The notes beneath the pieces were generated by a model. The model saw nothing but the letters and a program-made list of their open reading frames with translations, was not told where the DNA came from and ran no database searches. From contig JAEUHN010000026.1 of NCBI GenBank assembly GCA_016795365.1, positions 186,001-250,000 on the forward strand: a stretch of DNA of 64,000 bases, read 5' to 3'. Positions 8,709 through 18,076 of the stretch are shown piece after piece. Source of the stretch: Verrucomicrobiaceae bacterium. GTDB lineage: Bacteria; Verrucomicrobiota; Verrucomicrobiia; Verrucomicrobiales; Verrucomicrobiaceae. Position 1 is the stretch's first letter. Every line of letters starts with the position of its first letter. Both the position numbers and the translations under genes were made by a program.

Positions 8709-9707
8709 TCACTTGATGACCTTGCGCAGCACCATATTGCGATAGTCCACGTTCGTGTGGTCGCCTTGGAGGAAGATGGGACCAGGCTTGGACTCATCGC
8801 TCCACAGCGCGCCACCCGTGCAGCCGAGCACAGGCTGGTTGTCGATGATCGTCTTGTCATTCAAGACGACGGTCAAATGGCGATCGACGAGGGTGATGTT
8901 CATCGTCTGCCATTCACCGATTGGTTTCTCCGCGTTCACGCTGGGTGTGATGCGGCTGTAGAGTGCTCCCATGTGATGAGGATCCAAGGGCTTGCCGAAG
9001 CTTTCCATCACCTGCACCTCGTAGATGCCACGGAGGTAAACGCCGCTATTGCTGTTCTCCTGCGTGCGCACCTCCAGCTTGAGATTGAAGTCTTCGAACT
9101 CCGCGTCCGTGCGCAGATTGCCGAAGTGCTTTCCTTTCTCCTTGGTCACACGATTCTGCAATACGCCATCGACCACGCTCCAGCCGCTATCGGCTTCCTT
9201 CACCAAGCGCCAGCCAGTGAGGTCCTTACCGTTGAAGAGCATGATCGGGTCACCATACTTCAGGGCGCTCAAATTCGGAGTGGGTGGGATTGCCGGGATA
9301 CGATGGCCTTCGAACTCTGCCTGACCGAATTCCTTCCCGTCGCTGCGGGCCTTCACCGTTATGAGTTTGAGGTCATCGCCCGTAGCGGTGGCAGTAATGG
9401 TTTCGGTGATCTTCTCTTCGATCTCTTTTCCATCCTTGTCCTTTTTCTTCCCCTTGGAAAGACGGGTCACCACCAGCTTGTCACCTTCTACCTTGGTGCC
9501 TTGGGTCGGCACGACGCTGCCACCACCCCAGAGAATGCTGCTCGATAGTTGGCCGTCCTTTTCTTCGACTCCCAGCCAGCCAGCGCCGCCGCCTGGTATC
9601 GTGAGCGCCCAGCGTCCGATGAAAGGGTTCTCGGCTTGTGATGCAACTGTCGAGCAGGTGATCACAGCAGCGATGAGGGTGTGACGGAAGGAGAGCATGA
9701 AGGTCAT
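8709..9707 (-). CDS. Secreted DUF1080 (3-keto-disaccharide hydrolase family) protein
   Basis: 332 residues with a signal peptide (about 1-25, ending VASQA). The first half (~26-145) is a beta-rich domain. The C-terminal DUF1080 domain (~150-330) starts with LFNGKDLTGWRL and holds NSGVYLRGIYEVQVMES and the closing GPIFLQGDHTNVDYRNMVLR. It has the concanavalin-like fold of 3-keto-disaccharide hydrolases and related laminarinase-like proteins. The family is greatly expanded in Verrucomicrobia and Planctomycetes and acts on periplasmic sugars; the substrate here is unknown. It ends 6 bp from the convergent zinc-ribbon gene. Confidence 0.85.
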   Translation of the reverse strand: MTFMLSFRHTLIAAVITCSTVASQAENPFIGRWALTIPGGGAGWLGVEEKDGQLSSSILWGGGSVVPTQGTKVEGDKLVVTRLSKGKKKDKDGKEIEEKITETITATATGDDLKLITVKARSDGKEFGQAEFEGHRIPAIPPTPNLSALKYGDPIMLFNGKDLTGWRLVKEADSGWSVVDGVLQNRVTKEKGKHFGNLRTDAEFEDFNLKLEVRTQENSNSGVYLRGIYEVQVMESFGKPLDPHHMGALYSRITPSVNAEKPIGEWQTMNITLVDRHLTVVLNDKTIIDNQPVLGCTGGALWSDESKPGPIFLQGDHTNVDYRNMVLRKVIK

Positions 9708-9797
9708 AGCTTGTTTGTTGGAGATGCAGTTTGGTTGCCTAACGGTAGGATATCGCCAACTCCTTCAAAAGGCGTGGAGGTGGGCGGCAGGGGCGAA

Positions 9798-10310
9798 TCA
9801 GTTGCGAGGCATGGCCTCCGGCTCGCCACGGAGAAGCTGGCTGCCGTTGAACCGCTCATTGGGTTGGAACAACCATCCCGGACTTGGATTCAGCAACTGC
9901 CAGCGCGTCAGCTGAAACTCCGGCAGGAACAAGTCACTGTTCGGATCATAGACGCGTCGTCCGGTAAAGCTGCCCCAGATCCGATACTCCTGGTTGTGGT
10001 CAAAGCCATACACATTGCCCGTGCCTGCCGTCTGCTCAGGCAGACGGTCTGGCGTGCGTGCCGAGCGTTCGTTCATAATGACCAGCTTCGACTCCGCCCA
10101 TGGCTGGCGGGGCTTGCGCAGGTAGCCCCAGAAGTGCGTGCGATCGATACGGAACCGGCGCCCAATGTAGTAATCGCCGGGCGGTTCGGCGGCGATGCTG
10201 GCGTTTCGCGCGTCCACTTGGGCCTGCATCGCTGGCGTGAGGCCAGTCTGACACGACACGAGGGCCAGCACATGGGCGAGCAAGCAGAGGCGGATGAAAT
10301 GAGAAAGCAT
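9798..10310 (-). CDS. Hypothetical lipoprotein
   Basis: 170 residues from the preferred ATG at 10310; an in-frame start at 10346 would prepend 12 residues that spoil the signal peptide. The N-terminus is a hydrophobic helix ending ALVSC, a good lipobox. The mature part is rich in Tyr, Trp and Arg, with YYIGRRFRIDRTHFWGYLRKP early and FLPEFQLTRWQLLNPSPGW late, suggesting a small beta domain. No recognised family. It is transcribed away from the cytochrome/DUF1549 gene. Confidence 0.6.
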   Translation of the reverse strand: MLSHFIRLCLLAHVLALVSCQTGLTPAMQAQVDARNASIAAEPPGDYYIGRRFRIDRTHFWGYLRKPRQPWAESKLVIMNERSARTPDRLPEQTAGTGNVYGFDHNQEYRIWGSFTGRRVYDPNSDLFLPEFQLTRWQLLNPSPGWLFQPNERFNGSQLLRGEPEAMPRN

Positions 10311-10466
10311 GGTCGCCATTAATGTGAGGGGCACACTCAGGGTCAATCGAATGCATCAATGAAGTTTCACCTGACGGACGGTCCCGTTCCCTTGCTGCGG
10401 TCTGCCCGAAGGGAAAGATGCCATCGCTCGTCCCCGTAGCCTCGCAGCAAGACTGGTCCCCGTTTC

Positions 10467-13043
10467 ATGATGCCTTTCGTCAGATGCCTTCTTGCTGCCT
10501 TGATTTTGCCTTTGCTTGCGCGAGCCGGCGAAGGGGAGGTGTTCTTTGAGTCCAAGGTGTTGCCTATCCTTCAGAGCCGTTGCTACGAGTGCCACTCGCA
10601 AACGCACAAGATTAAAGGAGGGTTGGCCTTGGACTCGAAGAGCGGCTGGCAGTCGGGCGGCGACCACGGGGCTGCGATCATCCCTGGCGACCTCGACCAA
10701 AGCCACCTCATCAAAGCCATCCGCTATCTCGATCCGGAGATGGAGATGCCGCCCAAGGGCAAGCTTGCAGCCGACGAGATCGCCCTTCTCGAACGCTGGG
10801 TCGCGATGGGCGCTCCTGATTCACGTGTCGCTGGGCCGTCCAAGAAACCTCGTGTCATTGACCTCGCCGAGGGCCGCAAGTTCTGGTCCTACCAACCCGT
10901 CGGCAATTATGAGCCGCCATCGGTCAAAGACACGTCGTGGCCGCAAACGGATGTCGATCGCTTCATCCTCGCCAAGCAAGAAGCCGAAGGTCTTTCGCCC
11001 GCGCCCGAAGCCGATGCTTACACCTTGCTCCGTCGCATCTCGCTTGATCTTACCGGTCTGCCACCGACGCCGCAGATGATGGCGGAGTTGAGAAGTGGAG
11101 AGGTTAAGAAGTCGAGAGGCATCCAAGCGTCGCCATCATCTTCTCCACCTTTCCACCTCTCCACTTCTCACGCGACCGCAGCTGATCGCAGCTACGAAGT
11201 CGTGGTGGACCAACTCTTAGCGAGCCCCGCCTTCGGCGAACGCTGGGCGCGGCATTGGCTCGATCTCACCGGCTACGCGGATCAGATCGGCACCTCGAAT
11301 AACGTCTTCGCCGAGCACGCCTGGCGTTACCGCGACTACGTCATCAACGCCTTCAACAGCGACAAGCCCTTCGATCAATTCATCCGCGAGCAAGTCGCGG
11401 GTGATCTTCTCGCCAAGCAAGAGAGCGATCCTGCGAAGCAAGCCGAGATGATCACCGCGACGGGCTTCCTGGTGCTCGGCGATGTCGAGATCGTGGCCGT
11501 AGATAAGCTCAAGATGGAGCATGATTTGATCGACAACCAAATCAGCAAGATTGGCACCGCCTTCCTTGGCCAGACACTCGGCTGCGTGCGCTGCCACGAT
11601 CACAAGTTCGATCCCATCGGCCTCCAGGACTATTACGCCATCGCGGGCATGTTCCGCAGCACTGACTCCACCTACAAGACCGACAACGGCGTGTGGAGCA
11701 GTGTCAACAAAACTGAGCTACCCGAAACACCCGCTCAGCGACAGGAGCGCCAGCAGCGTCTCGATCTGAATCAGGCCAGCATCGATCGCTGGAAATCCGA
11801 ACGCGAGGACGCGACCAAACGTCTGGCCGATCTGGACAAGCAAATCGCCAGCGCCTCTGGCGAACCCAAGGCAGCACTGCAAAAGCAACGCGATGAACTC
11901 GACAAGCAGCACCGCACGCTCAGCAGCCAAATCGAGCACGCACGATTCTTCGCCCCGGTCGCCGCCAAAGCCTTCGCCGTGCGTGATGTCGCCAAGCCCG
12001 CCGACATGCACATCACCATTCGTGGTAACCCGTATGCGCTCGGCGATGAAGTTCGCCGCGGCACGCTGCGTGTGGCTTCTTGGGACAAGTTTCCGGTCAT
12101 CCCCGCCAACGAAAGTGGCCGCGTGCAACTCGCGAACTGGATCGCTGATCGCCGCAATCCTCTCACCGCTCGCGTCATCGTGAACCGCGTCTGGCAGAAG
12201 CTGTTCGGTGAAGGCATCGTGCGCAGCGTCGATTATTTCGGCACTCGTGGCGATCCACCCACGCACCCCGAGTTACTCGATTACCTCGCGACAAAGTTCA
12301 TGCGCGAAGGCTGGTCCGTGAAGCGCCTCGTTCGCGAACTCGTCCTGAGCCGCACGTATCGGCAAAGCAGCATGGAGCTAAGAGCCACGGGCGAAGAATC
12401 CAACCCACTGCTCGCAAGCCGCGAAGCGTCTGACTCTAAGCTCTTAGCCCTTCGCTCTTCGCTCCTCTCCGGTATGAATCGCCGGCGCCTTGATGCCGAG
12501 TCCCTCCGCGATTCCATGCTCGCGATCACAGACCATCTCACGACTTCAGGACGCGGCCCCGCCTTGCCACTCGAGTATCCCGAGAACGTCACCAGCATCA
12601 GTCCCAAGGCCGTCAATCCACCGGCGTTCAACCTCAAAAAGATGCGTCCGATCCAAGACTTTGAGCGCACCATCTACCTGCCTGTCATCCGCACCGCCGC
12701 GCAACCCGGTTCCGCGAAACTGCGCGATGTCTTCGACTTCGTGCAGCCCGCCTTGATCTCTGGCAAACGCGCCGAAACCGCCGTTCCCACGCAGGCGCTG
12801 TTCTTGCTCAACAGCGATCTAATCCGCACTCGCGCGACCGAACTTGCTGCTTTGATCACTCAGTCATCTCCTGACACCAAGTCGCGCCTCGAAGCCCTGT
12901 GGCTGCGCGTTCTCAATCGTCCCCTCACCAGCGCCGAGCGCACCGACAGCGAGACCTTCATCGCCTCCATGCCTGCCGACAAAGCCTGGATCGAACTCAG
13001 CCACGCGCTGCTCTCCTCCAACGAGTTCCTCCTGCGCCAGTGA
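10467..13043 (+). CDS. PSCyt1-DUF1549-DUF1553 protein (planctomycete-type cytochrome c)
   Basis: 858 residues with a signal peptide (1-20). PSCyt1 (about 25-115) has a haem c site at C39-x-x-C42-H43. The DUF1549/PSCyt2 domain (~165-400) contains FGERWARHWLDLTGYAD and a CVRCHDHKFDP motif with another CxxCH (~373). A coiled-coil insert (~420-490) precedes DUF1553/PSD1 (~555-830; RVIVNRVWQKLFGEGIV). These periplasmic proteins are coupled to DUF1501 partners and polysaccharide-degradation clusters; their chemistry is unproven. Two palindromic inserts interrupt the family pattern at ~208-235 and ~636-667. The stop overlaps the GTG start of the next paralogue (GTGA). Confidence 0.88.
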   Translation: MMPFVRCLLAALILPLLARAGEGEVFFESKVLPILQSRCYECHSQTHKIKGGLALDSKSGWQSGGDHGAAIIPGDLDQSHLIKAIRYLDPEMEMPPKGKLAADEIALLERWVAMGAPDSRVAGPSKKPRVIDLAEGRKFWSYQPVGNYEPPSVKDTSWPQTDVDRFILAKQEAEGLSPAPEADAYTLLRRISLDLTGLPPTPQMMAELRSGEVKKSRGIQASPSSSPPFHLSTSHATAADRSYEVVVDQLLASPAFGERWARHWLDLTGYADQIGTSNNVFAEHAWRYRDYVINAFNSDKPFDQFIREQVAGDLLAKQESDPAKQAEMITATGFLVLGDVEIVAVDKLKMEHDLIDNQISKIGTAFLGQTLGCVRCHDHKFDPIGLQDYYAIAGMFRSTDSTYKTDNGVWSSVNKTELPETPAQRQERQQRLDLNQASIDRWKSEREDATKRLADLDKQIASASGEPKAALQKQRDELDKQHRTLSSQIEHARFFAPVAAKAFAVRDVAKPADMHITIRGNPYALGDEVRRGTLRVASWDKFPVIPANESGRVQLANWIADRRNPLTARVIVNRVWQKLFGEGIVRSVDYFGTRGDPPTHPELLDYLATKFMREGWSVKRLVRELVLSRTYRQSSMELRATGEESNPLLASREASDSKLLALRSSLLSGMNRRRLDAESLRDSMLAITDHLTTSGRGPALPLEYPENVTSISPKAVNPPAFNLKKMRPIQDFERTIYLPVIRTAAQPGSAKLRDVFDFVQPALISGKRAETAVPTQALFLLNSDLIRTRATELAALITQSSPDTKSRLEALWLRVLNRPLTSAERTDSETFIASMPADKAWIELSHALLSSNEFLLRQ
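11089..11170. repeat. In-frame palindromic element inside the DUF1549 domain
   Basis: A perfect 16-bp inverted repeat (left arm 11089-11104 starting TGAGAAGTGG, right arm 11155-11170 ending CACTTCTCA) encloses a further purine-rich/pyrimidine-rich imperfect pair. It encodes about 27 low-complexity residues (GEVKKSRG..SSSPPFHLSTSH). Those residues separate the LTGLPPTPQMMAEL segment from the next helix, where the second paralogue goes straight from LTGLPPT through a short loop. It looks like an inserted hairpin element tolerated in frame. Confidence 0.7.
12374..12465. repeat. In-frame palindromic element before the DUF1553 RRRLDAE motif
   Basis: The left arm GGAGCTAAGAGC (12374-12385) pairs with GCTCTTCGCTCC (12454-12465) at 11 of 12 positions. 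GGGC.AAGA inner segments also match, and an exact GCTAAGAGC/GCTCTTAGC alternative exists (12377-12385/12440-12448). The encoded residues (ELRATGEESNP...SKLLALRSSLL) occupy the place where DUF1553 proteins usually run directly into the conserved RRRLDAE..RDSML helix. Confidence 0.6.
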
Positions 13044-15139
13044 AGCTGTTGTGTTCCATCGCGATCACCCTCGCAATGTGTTCCGTTGCCTCGGCAGCGG
13101 ACTACGAGAAGGACATCAAGCCTTTGCTCAAGGAGCGCTGCGTCGCCTGTCACGGCACCGTGAAGCAGAAGGGCGGCTTACGCCTCGACGCTGGCTCACT
13201 CATTCTAAAAGGCGGCAAGCACAGCGCCGTCACGCCCGGTCACAGTGACACGAGCGGGCTTCTCCAGCGTGTGCTCTCGACGGATCCTGACGAACAGATG
13301 CCGCCCGAAGGCGCAAGGCTCACCGCCTCGCAGATCGATGCCCTGCGCCAATGGATCGACAGCGGCGCGAAGGTGCCGAACAACGAACCTGTGCCCAAAT
13401 CGCCCGCGGAGCACTGGTCGTTTCAACCCGTGAAGCGGCCAGCCATCCCGAAGTCGGCGCACACGCATCCCATTGATGCCTTTGTATTTGGCCTGGCCGA
13501 TGCACCACCTGCAACCACGCCCCGCGCACTGCTGCGCCGCCTCCACCTCGACCTCACGGGCCTGCCACCCACCATCGCGGAGCAAGAGAGTGCTTTGCCG
13601 ATTGATACCATCATCGACAATCTCCTCACCCGCCCCGAATACGGCGAACGCTGGGCGCGCCACTGGCTGGATGTCGTGCGCTATGCCGACAGCAACGGCT
13701 ACGAACGCGATGCGGAGAAGCCCTTCGTGTGGCGTTACCGCGACTACGTCATCAACGCGCTCAACAACGACAAACCCTTCGACCGATTTGTCATCGAGCA
13801 GATCGCCGGAGATGAGTTGCCGGACAAATCGCTCGAATCGCACATCGCCACCGGCTTCCTGCGGCTCGGGCATTGGGATGACGAGCCTGCCGATCCGCCC
13901 ACGGATCGCTTCGACCAGCTTGATGACATCGTGAGCACCACCGGGCAGGCCTTTCTCGGCCTCACCATCGGCTGTGCGCGTTGTCACGACCACAAATTCG
14001 AGCCGTTGAGCCAGCGCGACTACTATAGCCTCGTCGCCGTGTTCAATCCGCTGGAACGTCCGCGCCAAGGCCGCACGGAGCTGACGGTGAAGATCGGCGA
14101 TACGGAGGTTTACACCTTGAAACAGGTCGCGGGCACGCTGCCGCTCACGCACGTGTTGCTGCGCGGATCGCCCTCGCGTTTGGGAGATCGTGTCGAGCCC
14201 GCATCCCCGGCCATTTTGTCCGAAACTGCCGCGACTCTCGCAAAGAAGAGCCGACTCGGCCTCGCGCAGTGGATCGCGAGCGAGAAAAACTCGCTTACCG
14301 CTCGCGTGATCGTGAATCGCGTGTGGCAACAGCACTTCGGCCAGGGCCTCGTGAGCACCGCGAATGACTTCGGCCTCATGGGCGCGGCTCCCTCGCATCC
14401 CGAGTTGCTCGACTGGCTGGCGCATTGGTTCGTGCATGACGCGAAGTGGTCATTGAAGAAGCTGCACCGGCTCATGCTGACCAGCCGTGCTTGGCAAAGT
14501 AGCAGCGTAGAGCAAAGGGCAAAGAGCGGAGAGTCCAATCCCGCGGTCGCGTCACCTGGGAGCAGTTCTGGCTCTTCGCCCTACGCTCTGGGCTCTCAGC
14601 TCTACCGCTACCGCCGTCTCGAAGTCGAAGCCATCCGCGACTCCATGCTCGCGGTCAGCGGCCAGCTCAATCCGAAGCGCTTCGGTCCCGCGATGAAACC
14701 TAGCATTCCCGCCGCCGCGCTCGAAGCCAACACCGACAAAGACAAGATCTGGAAGGCCTCCGACGAACGCGAAGCCTCGCGCCGGAGCATCTACACCTTC
14801 ATCAAGCGCGGCCTCGTCGTGCCCATGCTGGAGACGCTCGACCTCGCCGACACCGTCAGCAGTTGCCCGCAACGCCAAGTCACCACCGTCGCCCCGCAGG
14901 CCCTCACGCTCTTCAATGGTGACTTCGTGAACGAACAAGCCAGGCACTTCGCTGCCCGTCTGAAACGCGAGGCTGGCGATGATGCAACGAAACAGATCAC
15001 GCTTGCCTGTAGGCTTGCGCTGTGTCGGGAGCCATCGAGTGATGAACTGACGAAGATGCGCGCCTTTTTGCAGAACGAGCCGCTGGAGCAACTCTGCCGT
15101 GTGATTCTCAATTTGAACGAGTTTGTTTATCCTGAATGA
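13040..15139 (+). CDS. PSCyt1-DUF1549-DUF1553 protein, second paralogue
   Basis: 699 residues from GTG 13040, chosen because it overlaps the upstream TGA (GTGA) and gives a proper signal peptide ending VASA. Longer in-frame extensions would run deep into the previous gene. PSCyt1 has haem motif C34-x-x-C37-H38. The DUF1549 part holds YGERWARHWLDVVRYADSNG and CARCHDHKFEP. DUF1553 holds RVIVNRVWQQHFGQGLV and VTTVAPQALTLFN. It is shorter than the first copy because the central coiled coil is missing. A palindromic insert encodes ~490-522. The products probably act together in the periplasm with the DUF1501 protein that starts 4 bp downstream. Confidence 0.88.
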   Translation: MKLLCSIAITLAMCSVASAADYEKDIKPLLKERCVACHGTVKQKGGLRLDAGSLILKGGKHSAVTPGHSDTSGLLQRVLSTDPDEQMPPEGARLTASQIDALRQWIDSGAKVPNNEPVPKSPAEHWSFQPVKRPAIPKSAHTHPIDAFVFGLADAPPATTPRALLRRLHLDLTGLPPTIAEQESALPIDTIIDNLLTRPEYGERWARHWLDVVRYADSNGYERDAEKPFVWRYRDYVINALNNDKPFDRFVIEQIAGDELPDKSLESHIATGFLRLGHWDDEPADPPTDRFDQLDDIVSTTGQAFLGLTIGCARCHDHKFEPLSQRDYYSLVAVFNPLERPRQGRTELTVKIGDTEVYTLKQVAGTLPLTHVLLRGSPSRLGDRVEPASPAILSETAATLAKKSRLGLAQWIASEKNSLTARVIVNRVWQQHFGQGLVSTANDFGLMGAAPSHPELLDWLAHWFVHDAKWSLKKLHRLMLTSRAWQSSSVEQRAKSGESNPAVASPGSSSGSSPYALGSQLYRYRRLEVEAIRDSMLAVSGQLNPKRFGPAMKPSIPAAALEANTDKDKIWKASDEREASRRSIYTFIKRGLVVPMLETLDLADTVSSCPQRQVTTVAPQALTLFNGDFVNEQARHFAARLKREAGDDATKQITLACRLALCREPSSDELTKMRAFLQNEPLEQLCRVILNLNEFVYPE
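14507..14605. repeat. In-frame palindromic element, same site in the second paralogue
   Basis: Outer arms GTAGAGC (14507-14513) and GCTCTAC (14599-14605) are exact complements. A 20-bp inner pair (14508-14527 with 14571-14590; AGAGCAAAGGGC against GCCCTACGCTCT) matches at 16 of 20. The encoded residues (EQRAKSGESNP...SSPYALGSQLY) sit directly before YRRLEVEAIRDSML, the site equivalent to the insert in the upstream paralogue. Confidence 0.6.
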
Positions 15140-15143
15140 CCCG

Positions 15144-16535
15144 ATGAACTCTCTCCTCACACGGCGCGATTGCCTGCTGCGGGCCACCGGTGGCTTTGCG
15201 GGGCTGGCGTTGGCGGATTTGATGGCGGGGCCGTTGACGGAGAGGCGCGGGCACTTTCCGGCGAAGGCGAAGCATTGCGTGTTCTTGTTCATGAACGGCG
15301 GGCCGTCACAGGTGGACACGTTTGATCCGAAGCCGGCGCTGAAGAAGTTTCACGGCCAGCCCTACACGGGCGATGCGAAGGTGGGGTCGAACGGACGTGC
15401 GGTGGGGCATTTGATGCAGTCGCCGTTTGAGTTCACGCGGCATGGGCAAAGCGGCCTGCCGATCAGCAGCCTGTTTCCACGCGTGGCGATGCATGCGGAC
15501 GACTTGTGCGTGATCCGCTCGATGCATGCGGACACGGCGGCGCATGCGTCTGGCTGCCTGCAGATGAACACCGGCAGCATCTTCATCGGCAAGCCGAGCC
15601 TCGGCTCGTGGCTGAGCTACGGACTGGGATCGACGAATCAAAACCTGCCGGGCTATGTCGTGATGACGGACCCGCGCGGCGGACCGATCGGCAGCGCGTC
15701 GAACTGGTCGGCGGGCTACATGCCGGCGGCGTTTCAGGGCACGTTGTTCCGCAGCGGCGGCTCGCCCTTGCTCGATCTCGCCACGCCCACGGGCACGAGC
15801 GACCGCACGCAGCGGCGCAGCCTCGATTTGCTCAAAGCGATGAATGAAGAGCATTTCGCGCGTCATCCGGGGCAGTCGGAACTCCATGCGCGCATCGAGT
15901 CGTATGAGCTGGCGTATCGCATGCAGACGGAGGCGATGGATGTGGTCGATCTCGACCGCGAGTCCGCCGCCACACGCGAGATGTATGGTCTGAATCATCC
16001 GCTGACGGCCGACTTTGGCCGCAAGTGCCTCATCACGCGTCGCCTCATCGAGAAAGGCGTGCGCTACATCCAGCTCTACTCCGGCGGCGGGCACATCGAG
16101 GACACGTGGGACGGTCACAATGACTGCATCAAGAACCACACGCTGCACGCGGGCGAAACGGACCAGCCCATCGCGGCCTTGATCGCCGATCTGAAACGCA
16201 CAGGGCAGTGGGACGAGACGCTGCTCGTGTGGGGCGGTGAATTCGGCCGCACGCCGACGAGCGAGGGCGTGGGCAAGCCAGGCCGCGATCACGACTGGCA
16301 TGGCTTTTCGATGTGGATGGCCGGCGCAGGCGTGAAAGGCGGCCAGGCCATCGGCGCGACGGATGAACTCGGCTTCAAGGCGGTCGAGGATCGCGTGCAT
16401 GTGAGCGATCTGCACGCGACGATCCTGCATCTGATGGGCGTGGATCACACGCGGCTGAGTTTTCATCATCAGGGCCTCGATCAGCGGCTGACTGGCGTCG
16501 AGGAACGGCGTGTGGTGACGAAAGCACTGGCGTGA
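15144..16535 (+). CDS. DUF1501 family secreted protein (sulfatase-like fold), first copy
   Basis: 463 residues from ATG 15144, 4 bp after the previous stop; an earlier start at 15123 lies inside that gene. A twin-arginine-like leader (TRRDCLLRATGGFAGLALADL) suggests Tat export. Family motifs are FLFMNGGPSQVDTFDPK (~45), LCVIRSMHADTAAH, GSWLSYGLGSTNQNLPGYV, a GGHIEDTWDGHND stretch and GGEFGRTPTSEG. DUF1501 proteins resemble alkaline-phosphatase-superfamily enzymes and almost always sit next to DUF1549/DUF1553 genes, as here. The substrate is unknown. Confidence 0.87.
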   Translation: MNSLLTRRDCLLRATGGFAGLALADLMAGPLTERRGHFPAKAKHCVFLFMNGGPSQVDTFDPKPALKKFHGQPYTGDAKVGSNGRAVGHLMQSPFEFTRHGQSGLPISSLFPRVAMHADDLCVIRSMHADTAAHASGCLQMNTGSIFIGKPSLGSWLSYGLGSTNQNLPGYVVMTDPRGGPIGSASNWSAGYMPAAFQGTLFRSGGSPLLDLATPTGTSDRTQRRSLDLLKAMNEEHFARHPGQSELHARIESYELAYRMQTEAMDVVDLDRESAATREMYGLNHPLTADFGRKCLITRRLIEKGVRYIQLYSGGGHIEDTWDGHNDCIKNHTLHAGETDQPIAALIADLKRTGQWDETLLVWGGEFGRTPTSEGVGKPGRDHDWHGFSMWMAGAGVKGGQAIGATDELGFKAVEDRVHVSDLHATILHLMGVDHTRLSFHHQGLDQRLTGVEERRVVTKALA

Positions 16536-16600
16536 GGGATGGATGACTTCCGCATGAGATTCTGGCGGACGAGTGGCTGGGCCTCTGTCACACTGGACGC

Positions 16601-18046
16601 GTGAACCGATCGGACACCATCGCGCAGCTTCAAGATCAAACCTTTGACGTGCTGATCATCGGTGGCGGCATCGTCGGCTCGTGTGTCGCGCGAGATGCAG
16701 CGATGCGGGGTTTGAGAACCGCGTTGGTGGAACAGCGTGATTTTGCGTTTGGGACCAGCAGTCGATCCAGCCGACTGCTTCACGGTGGTATTCGCTACCT
16801 CGCGCAGGGACGCATCGGGCTCGTGCATGAGGCCAGTGTGGAGAAGACGATTCTGCACCGTATCGCTCCGCACCTGGCGGCACCGCTTCCCTTTGTGTTT
16901 CCGACTTTTCGGCAGAATCCGAAGTGGAAGCTCTGGCAGCTGATGTTCGGTGTGAAACTTTATGATCTTCTGTGTGGTGGTCGCAATCTGGGCAGCTCTA
17001 GTTGGATGGATGCGAGGGAAACCGTGGAATCGGTGCAGGGCTTGTCTGCGGATGGGTTGAAGGGAGCGGTGCGTTACTTTGATGGCCTCACCAATGATGC
17101 GCGATTGGTGCTCGATACCTTGCGCTCGGCTTCGGACCATGGAGCTGTGTTGTTGAACTACGCGAGGTTCACTTCTGGCAAGCGCGAGGAGATGTGGCGC
17201 TGCGAGATCGAGGCCGATACGAGGTTCACGATTCAAACCAGGACGGTGGTCAATGCCACGGGCCCATGGGCGGATGGGTTGCCACACAGCGCGGTGCAGC
17301 TTCGCCTAACCAAGGGAATCCACCTCGTAGTCGAGCGCAGTCGTTTGCCAGTGTCTGACGCGATCGTCATGACCGAAGGATCGCGCATTCTCTTCGCCAT
17401 TCCTTGGGGCGAGCGGACAATCCTTGGCACGACCGACACCGATTATGATGGGTCCTTGAGCGAGGTCTTCGCTGATCCGGATGATGTGAACTACGTGCTG
17501 CGCATCGCGAATGCGCACTTCCCATCGGCAAAGCTTTGCGTGGATGATGTCATCAGCGCTTGGGCGGGATTGAGGCCTTTGATCGCGGATCGAAAGGGTC
17601 GTCCGTCAGACATCTCGCGCTCGCATGAGATCAAAAGCCCTGAGCCGAACTGGTGGGATGTGGCTGGCGGCAAACTCACCACTTGCCGACTGATGGCCGA
17701 GCAGACAGTCGATCGTCTCATCGCCGCTACCGAGCTTCCGAGAAGCGCATGTAGCACGGCGGACGAGCCTTTGCTCTCGAGTGTGACCTTCAGTGGCATC
17801 ACGCCGCCCGAGATCACGCCTGAAGCTGTGAGGCACTTCTGCCAGCATGAGTGGGCGCGGCATCTGGATGATGTGATGATTCGTCGCACCAGCTGGCACT
17901 ACTATCACCGTGATGCGGCGGAGCTGGCGATTCAGGTCTCCACGTGGATGGCCGAGGTGCTTGGCTGGGATGCCGGCGTCACTGCGGAGGAACTGCGTCG
18001 CTATCAGGGTCTCCCGAGGGTGACGGGGGCGCAGACTCGCCGTTAA
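16601..18046 (+). CDS. glpD: FAD-dependent glycerol-3-phosphate dehydrogenase
   Basis: 481 residues from GTG 16601, slightly shorter than E. coli GlpD (501). It oxidises sn-glycerol-3-phosphate to dihydroxyacetone phosphate and passes electrons to quinone at the inner membrane. The Rossmann FAD motif VLIIGGGIVGSCVARDAAMRG (starts ~17), the LVEQRDFAFGTSSRSSRLLHGG segment, the TEGSRILFAIPWGERTILGTTDTDY motif and GGKLTTCRLMAEQTVD are all present. The C-terminal helical domain ends at the usual place. Its position between two DUF1501 genes is unusual, with 65-bp and 30-bp gaps, so it may share a transcript with them. Confidence 0.92.
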   Translation: MNRSDTIAQLQDQTFDVLIIGGGIVGSCVARDAAMRGLRTALVEQRDFAFGTSSRSSRLLHGGIRYLAQGRIGLVHEASVEKTILHRIAPHLAAPLPFVFPTFRQNPKWKLWQLMFGVKLYDLLCGGRNLGSSSWMDARETVESVQGLSADGLKGAVRYFDGLTNDARLVLDTLRSASDHGAVLLNYARFTSGKREEMWRCEIEADTRFTIQTRTVVNATGPWADGLPHSAVQLRLTKGIHLVVERSRLPVSDAIVMTEGSRILFAIPWGERTILGTTDTDYDGSLSEVFADPDDVNYVLRIANAHFPSAKLCVDDVISAWAGLRPLIADRKGRPSDISRSHEIKSPEPNWWDVAGGKLTTCRLMAEQTVDRLIAATELPRSACSTADEPLLSSVTFSGITPPEITPEAVRHFCQHEWARHLDDVMIRRTSWHYYHRDAAELAIQVSTWMAEVLGWDAGVTAEELRRYQGLPRVTGAQTRR

Positions 18047-18076
18047 GTTCCGGTCAGTGGTCGCGTAAGTAGTGCC

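Noticed and set aside
12899-13039. An upstream start for the second DUF1549/DUF1553 protein
   Set aside because: It lies inside the preceding gene and hides the signal peptide; the GTG at 13040 overlaps the stop and exposes a clean leader.
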